A DNA stretch of 64,000 nt from G965222535 sp965222535 (GTDB lineage: Bacteria > Pseudomonadota > Gammaproteobacteria > HK1), in NCBI GenBank assembly GCA_965222535.1, contig OZ244957.1:1612001-1676000 (forward strand), read 5' to 3'. Positions 15,260-24,700 of the stretch are shown here, piece by piece (within the stretch, counting starts at the first letter, position 1; each line of letters opens with the position of its first letter). Under the pieces are notes generated by a model. That model had not been told where the DNA came from and did no database searches. It saw only the letters and a program-made list of their open reading frames with translations. The translations under genes were made by a program, and so were the position numbers.

Positions 15260-17875
15260 CTATTTGTCGGTTATTATTCTAGGAAGTCTATTTGTTGGGA
15301 TACTTTTCATTTTATCAATAAGATTTTTATTTCCATAATGGTGTTTTACATGAACCATATCTATCAGGCGTTTTATGTCATGTTTCTCTTCACCAGAGAT
15401 AAAATAATATATACATATATGCTCAAGAGAAGCTGATACATCAAATAAATATATTGATTTTTTGGGGATTGATTTTATGTAGTTTTCAATGTACTTAACC
15501 CAACCTCTTGGTCTACTAAATATCAATAATAAAATTAATTCATGTTTAATTAATTTATTCTTTTGAACATCTATGAGATCGTATAACAAAGGTCCAATTT
15601 TTTTTGAAAATAAATCATCTTTAAACATACACAGGATATTAAAGGGAACATTTAGTATAATATTTCTTATTTTATCGATTGGTTTGAATTTATTATAATC
15701 ATCTGAAAGAACAAGAGCATAACCATAAAAAGAGGCATATCCATGGCTTGCCAAAATAGGACTTAATGCAAAAAACACTTTTGAGAATAAATACCAACCT
15801 CTTGTTATTTCTTTTAATAATTTCTTTTTAGCTTCTGCATCCACATAATCACTATTTCTTAAAGCTCTGGAGCTTGATTTAATTTTCCCTAACAAAACCA
15901 AAAGAGTAAATTCTTGGAGAATATCAGAAATATTTTGATTATAAGGCTTGAAAGAATCATATTGCTTATCTGCATATTTATCTTTTACCGAATCAGGGAG
16001 ATTAGATGCAAAAACTTCTTCCTTTATTCTTTGGTATGATTCTTCTATATTCTCTGAAAAATCCCATTTAAGATATTTTAGTAAATTGAAATCCTCATGC
16101 AATCCTGCTTTACCTTCTATAATATCACATTGATCGGATAATTGTTTTGTCAAGATTTCTATAATATCTAGGCGATTTCGATCAATTCCTGTATAGAATT
16201 CAATAATTAAAGGAAAAGATGAATATTGCTGACTATCAATAATATACTTAAAAAAATCTTCATTTTGATGCATTTGCTTTGCTGCAAAATAATAAATCCA
16301 ATAAACTGATTTAAATCTAAATTTCCCTTCATGATTAACAATAATACGATTATCAAATAGTGTATTGAAAACAACCATAACATCTAAGTCAATTAATTTT
16401 TGTTTGCAAAACATCTCTAATTTCTCTAGAAACTCATTCTTATCAAATTCATCTTGTTTGTTTCTTATTAATTGTTCGCAGAAATATCCTAAAATATGTT
16501 CACAATCCTTAACATCTGGTTTAGATTTATATGTAGGCAGTTCAACTAAATCAAACAAAACAAATAAAACCATCTCTATCATTCTGGTTCTATTTACAGG
16601 ACTCTCATCAAAATGTTTTTCTGATATTTTTAATAAAGTAAGGCAATTCAAAGGAGTTCTATGTATATTTAAAATATCTATATCTGTTATAATTTTATCC
16701 AAAACCATATTTTCATCACCTATGTTCTTCTTAGCATTGTATTCTGAGACTACTTTTCTTATACTGCTTCTTGGAAGTGCGGATAGTGTTAATAGATCAA
16801 ATTGTCTCTCAATATTAATACTCTCTTTAGAAGAAAAATCAAAATCACCTATAGTGTTCATAACAATAATTGGCACATCTTTATATTGACTACAAATGCC
16901 TCTTAATAATTTCATTGATCCAGATTTCGATGTTTTCCAAGAATCAATTACAAAGCAATTTATTTCTTTATTATTTAATCCTATTTTATTAATTTCTCTA
17001 TCGACTATTTTATTTATATCTATTGGATACTTATTGATTTTCTCCATATCTATATACAACCATAAACAGTTAATTTTCCAAGCCTCAATAATTAAATAAT
17101 GTGACAAACAGGTAAGCCCAAATTGTGGAGATGCGTTTATTATCATTGAATGTGGATTATTAACAATATCATTGATAACGATTATCTCATCATCGGTTTT
17201 CTCTGTAGAAGTTTTACTTTCTCTTTTGGGTTTGCATAATGTCCGATCCACCCAAATTGTTGGTTGGTTAGAGAACATTGACAATGCTTCTTCTAACCTT
17301 TGTTGCAGCAATTTCAATATTTTCCAAGACGTATTTATATTTTTATCCTTATCTTCTAAGAAAAAACCCTGCAAATGTTTTGTTAATTTTCTCTTAAAAT
17401 CACTAGTTCCTTTATAGTTTGAATATAATCCTTTTTTATCAGAAATCAACTCCCTAAATGCTTTGACATCCTTTAATTGATCTGGGTCTATAGAATGTAT
17501 TGATGATGGAGGGTTATCATTAAAATATATCATCAAACTCATATCATTTTCTGAATTTGTAAATCTCTCATGTGCTAAAAAAAACTCCTCTACAGTTCCT
17601 GATTCTGCATTTTCTGTAGGTGTTCCAAATCGTGTAGACATTATTCCTATATATAATTGACAATCTTTGATTCTTCGATTAATAAGTTCTTGAGCGCTAT
17701 TCTTACCAAAACCTGGTTGAACATCCTTTTCCCACCTTATTGATTCAATACGAAAATTAAATTTTTCTCCTATTGTTTCGTTTATTTCACTGAAAACTTG
17801 ATCGCAAATCTCTCTTTCCTCCTGTGTATCGTTGGGAGATGAAATAAAGCACTTATAGATTTTTGCATTTATCAT
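15260..17875 (-). CDS. DUF4062 (TIR-like) protein with STAND-like NTPase region
   Basis: 871 residues from the ATG at 17875, preceded by GAGGG at a good distance. The N-terminal ~110 residues match DUF4062: KCFISSPNDTQEERE, LINRRIKDCQLYIGIMSTRFG and ESGTVEEFFLA. The middle looks like a STAND-type ATPase, but the P-loop position reads ASPQFGLTCLSHYL, lacking the invariant Lys, followed by a weak Walker B (INCFVIDSWK). The C-terminal ~450 residues are helix-rich with no recognisable repeats. Proteins joining a DUF4062/TIR-like domain to STAND modules are often linked to phage defence; that role is inference here. Very AT-rich and divergent from comEC, with a MITE just upstream. Confidence 0.72.
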   Translation of the reverse strand: MINAKIYKCFISSPNDTQEEREICDQVFSEINETIGEKFNFRIESIRWEKDVQPGFGKNSAQELINRRIKDCQLYIGIMSTRFGTPTENAESGTVEEFFLAHERFTNSENDMSLMIYFNDNPPSSIHSIDPDQLKDVKAFRELISDKKGLYSNYKGTSDFKRKLTKHLQGFFLEDKDKNINTSWKILKLLQQRLEEALSMFSNQPTIWVDRTLCKPKRESKTSTEKTDDEIIVINDIVNNPHSMIINASPQFGLTCLSHYLIIEAWKINCLWLYIDMEKINKYPIDINKIVDREINKIGLNNKEINCFVIDSWKTSKSGSMKLLRGICSQYKDVPIIVMNTIGDFDFSSKESINIERQFDLLTLSALPRSSIRKVVSEYNAKKNIGDENMVLDKIITDIDILNIHRTPLNCLTLLKISEKHFDESPVNRTRMIEMVLFVLFDLVELPTYKSKPDVKDCEHILGYFCEQLIRNKQDEFDKNEFLEKLEMFCKQKLIDLDVMVVFNTLFDNRIIVNHEGKFRFKSVYWIYYFAAKQMHQNEDFFKYIIDSQQYSSFPLIIEFYTGIDRNRLDIIEILTKQLSDQCDIIEGKAGLHEDFNLLKYLKWDFSENIEESYQRIKEEVFASNLPDSVKDKYADKQYDSFKPYNQNISDILQEFTLLVLLGKIKSSSRALRNSDYVDAEAKKKLLKEITRGWYLFSKVFFALSPILASHGYASFYGYALVLSDDYNKFKPIDKIRNIILNVPFNILCMFKDDLFSKKIGPLLYDLIDVQKNKLIKHELILLLIFSRPRGWVKYIENYIKSIPKKSIYLFDVSASLEHICIYYFISGEEKHDIKRLIDMVHVKHHYGNKNLIDKMKSIPTNRLPRIITDK

Positions 17876-17912
17876 TACTCTACCCTCAAATCCTATCCGC
17901 AATTGCCTTAAT

Positions 17913-18060
17913 TATGATGATCTCGCAATAAGTCCAATTGATCCTGTTTTGGCCATTATTAACGCCGATAATGAATTCGTAAGATGTTGATATTCAAGGA
18001 TATTATTTTACGTACCGGAACACAAAGATAGACGCGGGCGACTTATTGCGAGACCATCAA
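17913..18060 (-). mobile_element. MITE copy 2
   Basis: Terminal inverted repeats TGATGATCTCGCAATAAG and CTTATTGCGAGACCATCA enclose about 110 bp without a gene. Internal sequence (CAATTGATCCTGTTTTGGCC, ATTATTAACGCCGATAATGA, GGAACACAAAGATAGACGCG) is the reverse complement of the copy at 21501. It sits 38 bases upstream of the DUF4062 gene start and may carry or replace that gene's promoter (inference). Confidence 0.85.
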
Positions 18061-18067
18061 TTATGGT

Positions 18068-18185
18068 TTTCGAGGTACCGTCTATTGGGGGAAGGGTTAT
18101 AAACCCATAACAGCAATGGGGGATTACGTTACAGGTGATCATGTCCCTTCCTCCTAGCCCCATCCCGCTGAAGTTTTTTGATGTC
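18068..18185 (+). repeat. Dispersed repeat A, copy A1
   Basis: Runs TTTTCGAGGTACCGTCTATT, GGGGGAAGGGTTATAAA, ATTACGTTACAGGTGATCAT, GTCCCTTCCTCC, CCCCATCCCGCTGAAGTTTT. It has the same order of blocks as at least six other copies in the window. The remaining stretch to the comEC start (18186-18415) contains a 9-bp tandem repeat CTGGTGCCG x3 at about 18313-18340 and no gene. Confidence 0.75.
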
Positions 18186-18415
18186 CGATAAAGTGTATGA
18201 AAATCAATGGATTACGGAATATCTCATAACATCTCTTGCGCCAAACCCTTATCCCATTTTAGGTTTTCTCAAGGTACCCTATTTTTATGTTAGCGGTTGA
18301 TCACTCAATCGGCTGGTGCCGCTGGTGCCGCTGGTGCCGCTCGGGCTCCCTTGGCAGCGTGCGGCGCGTACGCCAAAGCCGCCATGCCATGGCGGCGTAA
18401 CCTGATCCAGCCTCC

Positions 18416-20824
18416 ATGCGTTTAGCCTGCATCGCATTTATCGTTGGCGTATTGGGCCTGCATTTTTGTGAGGCTCTCCCGTCTGGGTGGGTGCTCGGGT
18501 CAGTGATTGTCTGTTGCCTGCTGGTGGTTGTCAAACGCTGGTGGTGGGCGGCGTTCGCTTTGGCCGGTTTCGCTTGGGCTGCGGTCGATGCTAACAGCGC
18601 ACGCGCACACCTGCTACCGCTTGAGTTGACCGGGAAAACCATCGTCGTAACTGGCATGGTCGTTGATCTGCCGGTTATGTTAGAGCAAGGCGTGCGCTTC
18701 TGGTTTCGCGTGGAGCGCATTGAACCGCAGCATACCAAAGAAGCGTCTGCGGCGGTGCCAACAGCAGCGCTGCCAGCGGCATTTTCCGGCTTGGTCCGGC
18801 TGACGCGCTACGATCGCCAAGCGCCGACGCTAAGCGCGGGTGATCGATGGCGTCTGGCGGTGCGTCTGCGCCGCCCGGTGGGTTTCAGTAACCCCGGTGG
18901 GTTCGACTACGAGCGCTGGAGTTTTCAAAAAAACATGGTGGCTTCCGGCTATGTGCGCGAGTTCCTAGCACCGCTGCATTCCCCGGCGTGGTCCCACCCG
19001 CTCGATAAAGTCGATCAACTACGCCAGCGATTAGCGGATACCATCCGCCGATTGCTGGTGCACCACTCCGAGCCGGCGGCGCTGCTGTTGGCGCTGACAG
19101 TGGGCGTGCGCAGTGACATGAGCGCCGCGCAATGGCGGACGCTGCAAGATACTGGAACCTCGCATCTGATGGCGATCTCCGGCCTCCATGTGGGTCTGTT
19201 GGCGATGCTTGCGCTGATGCTGGCGCAAAGCCTGTGGCGGCGCTGGTATTGGGGCTGCGCGCGGTTGCCGGCGCAGTGGGTCGGGGCCGTCGCTGGATTA
19301 CTGGCGGCAATCGGTTATGCGCTGGTGGCAGGGCTTTCGGTACCCACTCAGCGGGCGCTGATCATGATCGCCGCGCTGATGTTTGGACTGCTGCGCGGGC
19401 GGACGATGTTGCCTGGCGCAGCGTTGGCGGCGGCAGCCTGTGTCATCGTCGCCCTCGACCCGCGGGCACCGCTGGGAGTCGGATTCTGGTTGTCGTTCAC
19501 CGCCGTGGCAGCGTTACAATTCCTCTTGCTGCGGGCCGACGGTTTGGCGCGGATCACCTGGGGGCGCATAATTCGCACTCAAGCGGCTATCAGCCTTGGC
19601 ATATTTCCGTTACTGCTGTTCTATTTTGGCAGCCAGCCACTGCTGGCACCGCTGGTTAACCTAGCGGCGATCCCCCTGGCCGGTTGGGGGATCGTGCCGC
19701 TGGCGCTCGCCGGCACCGCCATCAGTACCGTCTCCGAGCCGGTTGGCGCGTGGGTGCTGATATTCGCTTCTTGGTTAATCGAGCTACTGATGGCGGTGCT
19801 GCAGGTGGTTGCAGCGCTGGAATTAAAAGTTCATGTCAGTGGCGGCATCAGTTGGGCGGCGCTTGCGTTTGCGATAGTGGGCGTACTCTGGTTGGGTGCG
19901 CCGCATCCGTGGCCGGCACGCTGGATCGGGCTGATGATGTTATTACCGTTGCTGACAACAACGCCGGCGCGGCCACAACCGGGGCAGGCATGGGTTACTG
20001 TGCTGGATGTCGGGCAAGGGTTGGCGGTGGTGATTGAGACAGCAAACCATGCGCTGTTGTATGATACTGGCCCGCGCTTTGGCACCTCTGACAGTGATGC
20101 GGGCGAGCGCGTGGCGGTGCCTTATTTTCGCTATCGAGGGATCCAGTACATTGACAAGCTGATCATCAGCCACGACGATAAAGACCACGCCGGGGGGCTG
20201 GGCAGTATCGCACGCTTCCTCGAGGTGGGCGAAGTGCTCAGCTCACGCCCCGAGCGTCTGCCTCTGGCGGCTACAGCGTGTCGCAGTGGGCAGTCTTGGG
20301 TGTACGACGGGGTGATGTTTACGATTTTACACCCGCATCAAGTCAGCGATACGGATAACGACAACGATATATCGTGTGTATTACAGATCCGGATCGGCGA
20401 CACGACGGCGTTGCTGCCGGGGGATCTGCAACGCGCCGCTGAGCAGCGGCTGATTGGCACTAGCGACCTATCGCTGATGAGCACACTGCTGATCGTACCT
20501 CACCACGGCAGTGCCAGTTCGTCCAGCGCACGCTTCTTAGACGCAGTGCAACCACAACTGGGGATCGTCAGCGCCGGTTGGTATAATTATTTCAAGCATC
20601 CGCGCAAGACCGTGGTTGAACGCTACCGCGAGCGCGGCATTGATCTGTTATCGACCAGCGAAAACGGTGCCATCCGCGTGCAGTTGGAGGCGCATCGGAT
20701 TAAAGTCTTAAGGTGCCACCGCAGCCAGCATCAATGGCATTGGAATCGCCACCGTGTGACCGATGCGGTGGGCGAGGCGCTGCCGTTGCCGCCGCCGCAG
20801 CACTACCACTGCCCCTCGGCGTAA
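18416..20824 (+). CDS. comEC: DNA internalisation-related competence protein ComEC/Rec2
   Basis: 802-residue inner membrane protein that forms the channel for single-stranded DNA uptake in transformation. N-terminal membrane segments, then a DUF4131-type OB-like domain, the ComEC core (GTSHLMAISGLHVGLLA, GLSVPTQRALIM, PRAPLGVGFWLSFTAVAALQ) and a C-terminal metallo-beta-lactamase-like domain (VTVLDVGQGLAVVIE, DTGP, ISHDDKDHAGG metal motif, LLPGDLQ, VPHHGSASSSS). All elements look intact. The last 14 codons lie in a 69-bp sequence repeated just upstream of lpxK. In many gammaproteobacteria comEC lies near lpxK; here they are 8 kb apart. Confidence 0.95.
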   Translation: MRLACIAFIVGVLGLHFCEALPSGWVLGSVIVCCLLVVVKRWWWAAFALAGFAWAAVDANSARAHLLPLELTGKTIVVTGMVVDLPVMLEQGVRFWFRVERIEPQHTKEASAAVPTAALPAAFSGLVRLTRYDRQAPTLSAGDRWRLAVRLRRPVGFSNPGGFDYERWSFQKNMVASGYVREFLAPLHSPAWSHPLDKVDQLRQRLADTIRRLLVHHSEPAALLLALTVGVRSDMSAAQWRTLQDTGTSHLMAISGLHVGLLAMLALMLAQSLWRRWYWGCARLPAQWVGAVAGLLAAIGYALVAGLSVPTQRALIMIAALMFGLLRGRTMLPGAALAAAACVIVALDPRAPLGVGFWLSFTAVAALQFLLLRADGLARITWGRIIRTQAAISLGIFPLLLFYFGSQPLLAPLVNLAAIPLAGWGIVPLALAGTAISTVSEPVGAWVLIFASWLIELLMAVLQVVAALELKVHVSGGISWAALAFAIVGVLWLGAPHPWPARWIGLMMLLPLLTTTPARPQPGQAWVTVLDVGQGLAVVIETANHALLYDTGPRFGTSDSDAGERVAVPYFRYRGIQYIDKLIISHDDKDHAGGLGSIARFLEVGEVLSSRPERLPLAATACRSGQSWVYDGVMFTILHPHQVSDTDNDNDISCVLQIRIGDTTALLPGDLQRAAEQRLIGTSDLSLMSTLLIVPHHGSASSSSARFLDAVQPQLGIVSAGWYNYFKHPRKTVVERYRERGIDLLSTSENGAIRVQLEAHRIKVLRCHRSQHQWHWNRHRVTDAVGEALPLPPPQHYHCPSA

Positions 20825-20849
20825 GCGCCAACGCTGCTTCATAACGCCT
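20781..20849 (+). repeat. 69-bp direct repeat, left copy (island boundary)
   Basis: Begins TGCCGTTGCCGCCGCCGCAG and ends CTTCATAACGCCT. It is matched with a single mismatch by 28678-28746. The left copy spans the end of comEC including its stop codon; the right copy lies before lpxK. The repeat brackets a 7.8-kb AT-rich island and looks like an integration or recombination duplication. Confidence 0.9.
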
Positions 20850-20881
20850 ATTATGTGTGAAAATGGAGTAGTTTGGCATTA

Positions 20882-21465
20882 CTAATTTAGTATAGTTTCT
20901 ATTCCGCCATTCTTTTTGAGCATAAAAAGCACAACAGAATGGCGTAGCATTATTTTACTTTTACTATAGCATTTTGTCTTTCTAAGCCTCGCTAGAAAAT
21001 GACGAAGGAGACTGCTATAACCTTCCTCTGTAAACGTTTCTGCTTTGGATTAGAGATGGATATTACCCGGAATAAATTGCTTGTAAGGTTTCCAATGATC
21101 TGTCATCACTTGCTTTATTTCTTTGTTTTCGATCTTGTTCCACTACCGCCTTCCAGTCTCGGTGCTACGGTCGCCAAGTACACAGTCGATAAATTTTTTT
21201 CCACATCTGTCAACAGTAGTCCATACCCAACAGTAGTTTTTTGACGATATATACGTGTGCATCTCATCCATCTCGACAATCTCTGGCGGAGAATCTGAGC
21301 GTATTTCCTCTACCTGTTCCCCAAATACTTTTATCCAATTGAGGATTGTCACATTGCTGCATTTCAAAATACGACCGATGGAGCAAAAGCCTAATCCTTC
21401 AAGGTAAAACTCAAGATCCCGTCTTTTACGCAACTCTTGGAACTACATTTCGGACAATGAGCCAT
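20882..21465 (-). pseudogene. IS1-family transposase, decayed
   Basis: Read on the minus strand it begins MAHCPKCSSKSCVKDGI (zinc-binding start), then, after an apparent deletion of the rest of the zinc-ribbon region and a frame change, LEFYLEGLGFCSIGRIL, NWIKVFGEQV, VEMDEMHTYISSKNYCWVWT, VDRCGKKFIDCVLGDRSTET, then a frameshift into IKQVMTDHWKPYKQFIPGN, a TAA stop, SKAETFTEEGYSSLLRHFLA, LRKTKCYSKSK, a stop, and MLKKNGGIETILN. This is the IS1 InsAB-like transposase in order, with at least one deletion, one frameshift and two internal stops. It cannot move by itself. Confidence 0.85.
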
Positions 21466-21500
21466 GATAATATTCCTTTCTAAAGTAGAAGATGGTTTAT

Positions 21501-21651
21501 TAATGATGATCTCGCAATAAGTCGCCCGCGTCTATCTTTGTGTTCTGGTACGTAAAATAATATCTTTCAATATCAACACCTTACAAATCCGTTATCGGCG
21601 TTAATAATGACCAAAACAGGATCAATTGGGCTTATTGCGAGATCATCATTA
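21501..21651 (+). mobile_element. MITE copy 3 (best preserved)
   Basis: Perfect terminal inverted repeats AATGATGATCTCGCAATAAG (21502-21521) and its complement (21631-21650), 151 bp in all, no coding capacity. Flanking bases suggest only a TA or TTA target duplication. It lies between the IS1-like relic and the helicase gene. Related copies: 10917, 17913, 50097. The transposase family that moved it is not present in the window. Confidence 0.9.
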
Positions 21652-21696
21652 TTACACGGCTATACTGAATAAGCAATGCCATTAAATAGTATGTTA

Positions 21697-21724
21697 TTGA
21701 TTACAAGGTTCATTCAGTTATGAT
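21697..21724 (+). promoter_or_regulatory. Sigma70-type promoter for the helicase-nuclease gene
   Basis: TTGATT at 21697-21702, 16-base spacer, TATGAT at 21719-21724. A transcript starting about seven bases later would just precede the coding region and favours the ATG at 21757 (preceded by AGGG) over the one at 21739. Confidence 0.5.
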
Positions 21725-21756
21725 CAGGTAGTCAACGAATGTTAGGGAAACCAGAT

Positions 21757-24700
21757 ATGAGTGGTATTTTAAGCCTGAGGGTAGACCACCTCGCGACTTT
21801 TTCATTAGCCGCACAGCAAAATGCGTACCCATTATTTAAAAATATTGGTTTGCAATATCCACTTTTGGATTGTGAATTGCCACAAAAGCAAAAACCATTC
21901 CGGCGACTGGCTGTTCAACTGACATGTAGTCCGGAGATTTTTGTACCCGAAGAGTGGTCTATCGATGAAATTCGACCTGGACAGGCTATATCATTGCAGC
22001 AACGACTTCTAAATATTAAAGATAACATCCTCTTTACCTTAACTGAAGAGCTGACGGTGTCAATTACTCTCACTGTTTATGATGTAGATAAACCAACAAA
22101 TATCCTTGCTAAAAGAGATATTTCAGTGGCAGTGCTGCCAGCTAATTTTTGGGGAGGAGAGAGCCGTCAACCTGATCTTTTGGCTGCTTTTGTAAAGCCT
22201 AATGGAGTCTACGTTGAGTCTTTAGTGCGTCAAGTGACCGAACTTCTCGAGAAGGCCGGCCATGGCCGGAGCGCAGATGGTTATCAATCTAAAACACGAG
22301 AAAAACCATACTTAATGGCTGCTGCTTTATGGAATGTTATTTTCGCTCAAAGGCTCGCTTATGTCTCGCCGCCTCAAGACTTTGCGCGGCAAGGGCAGAG
22401 GATACGATTAGCCGCAGATATTAGCGCCTCGAAGATAAGCGCCTGCCTTGATACATCTGTGTTGTTTGCGAGCTGTCTTGAATCGATGGGACTAAACCCT
22501 GTTATTGGACTAGGGAAAGAACATGCATTTGTTGGTGTATGGCTGATAGATGAGCGTTTTCCAATTTTGACCAATGATGACCCTATGGACCTAAGAAAAC
22601 GAGTTGATACTCGAGATCTTGTTTTGTTCGAAAGTACGCTCGTCACAAATGACTCCCCAGTAACTTTTGAGCAAGCAAAAGCACATGCGAGAGACTTGAT
22701 AAGTGAGGAGAATGAAGAAGACTTCGTTTATTTAATCGATATAAAACAAGCTCGATCCAGAAAAATCAAACCGATGTCTACCTTCGAAGAAAAGAAGCCT
22801 GAAGAGGTAGGGCTAAGTGCGACTCCTGAGTTATCTTTACCTATTCCTCCACCTTTACCGCCCGTTAATAAGGAAGAGCAAGTCGTCGAGGAAACGCCTG
22901 ATACGCGTATTGATGCATGGCAGCGAAAGCTATTAGATCTCACTAAACGAAATTCATTGCTGGCGCTAAAAGACAAAGCGGTACAAATTAAATTGTATTG
23001 CCCAGATATAGGTGCTTTAGAAGATAATTTAGCTAATAGGGGTTCATTTAGTTTCTTAGCTGCGGAAGAAAGTCCTTTGAATGACGCTGAGCGAAGCGAA
23101 GAGGCTTTTAGATTACAATCAGGTTCAAATATACATAAAGAATATGCTTTGGAGCAGCTTAATAAAAATGTTCTTTTGGTCAACATGGCGCAGAAGAATC
23201 TAGAGAAGAATGCAATTAGCTTGCTCCGCAAAGCCAAAAATGATCTCCAGGAGGGAGGATCAAACACATTGTATCTTGCCTTAGGTATGCTTCGCTGGAA
23301 GGAAAATCCTAAAGATGACCGATCCTATCGCGCGCCTCTAATACTCATTCCCGCAGAGCTAACCAGGACCAGTGCGAGGGCACAACCTAAAGTCAGACAA
23401 TTGCCAGATGAGTCTCCTATTTTTAATATGACGCTGATCGAGTTTCTTTCCACTGAACACAGTATAGATCTTAATCAGTTTAGAGAGTCTTTGCCAGAAG
23501 ACGAATCTGGCGTTGATGTGGATCTAATATGGCGTACTGTCCGTGCTGCAATTGCTGAACAACCGGGTTTTGAAGTGGTAGAAGACTTAGTTCTCGCATC
23601 ATTTTCTTTCGCTAAGTATCTAATGTGGAAGGATTTAAAGGATCGGCTAGATGACCTAACAGAGAACCCCTTCGTTAAGCACTTAGTTGACAACCCTCAA
23701 GATAGATATAAGCAGAATGAAGTGTTCGTGCCAAGTGATGAAGTTGATGAAAAAATTGATCTGGAAAAAGTATTCACACCGCTAAATTGCGATAGCTCTC
23801 AACTTGCTGCAGTAGAGAGCTCTGGTCGCCCTCAGGACTTTGTTTTGGAAGGGCCTCCTGGAACAGGAAAATCGGAAACGATAGCCAATATTATCTGCCA
23901 CAATATGGCGCTCGGCAGGAAGGTGCTTTTTGTCGCAGAGAAAATGGCTGCACTACATGTTGTATACCGCCGTATGGAAAAGGTTGGTCTCGACCACTTA
24001 TGTTTAGAACTTCACAGTAATAAAGCGAATAAGAAAGCTGTTCTTGAGCAGCTAAAAAAAGCAACAGATAGGCGACATCACGCAAATAGTCTTGGTTGGG
24101 TTGATTCTGTTAAGGTGCTAAAAGGAAAGCGAGACCGCCTCAATATTTTTGTTAAGGCCCTGCACAAAAAGTCTATTTATGGGTTATCCGCACGCGACGC
24201 TATAGCTCGGGATGTTTTATATAAAACCGATCATTTCCTATCCCTTCCGTGGCCTACAGGATTCGAGTCTGCACCCGTTGATAGCGGTAGTCAGATGGAC
24301 AAAATGTTCAAGACCGCAAAAATAGCGGCCCTAGCTTATAACGATATATCCCAGCTTAATGCTGCTGATTTTCGTATTCTTAAAGCCAGGAAATGGTCGA
24401 ATGCTTGGCAAAGCCAAGTCATCGATAACCTTAAGCGTTATAAGTCATCTCTCAATGCACTCTATCCTACTGCTATAACGTTGGCATCAAATTTTAATAT
24501 TAGCCTTCAGGACAACACCATAGCTAATATTACTTGTGTAGCATCCCAGGCGGATTTAGTTGAGTCCGCTGAATCAAATCCACTAAGTTACCTTGTTGCC
24601 AAGGATATTTTGAATCTATTAGATAGCTTGGAACAATTAAGCGTGGCTAAAAATGAATTTGATCAAACACTCAATGCTATTGGACATAGTGTCTCACCTG

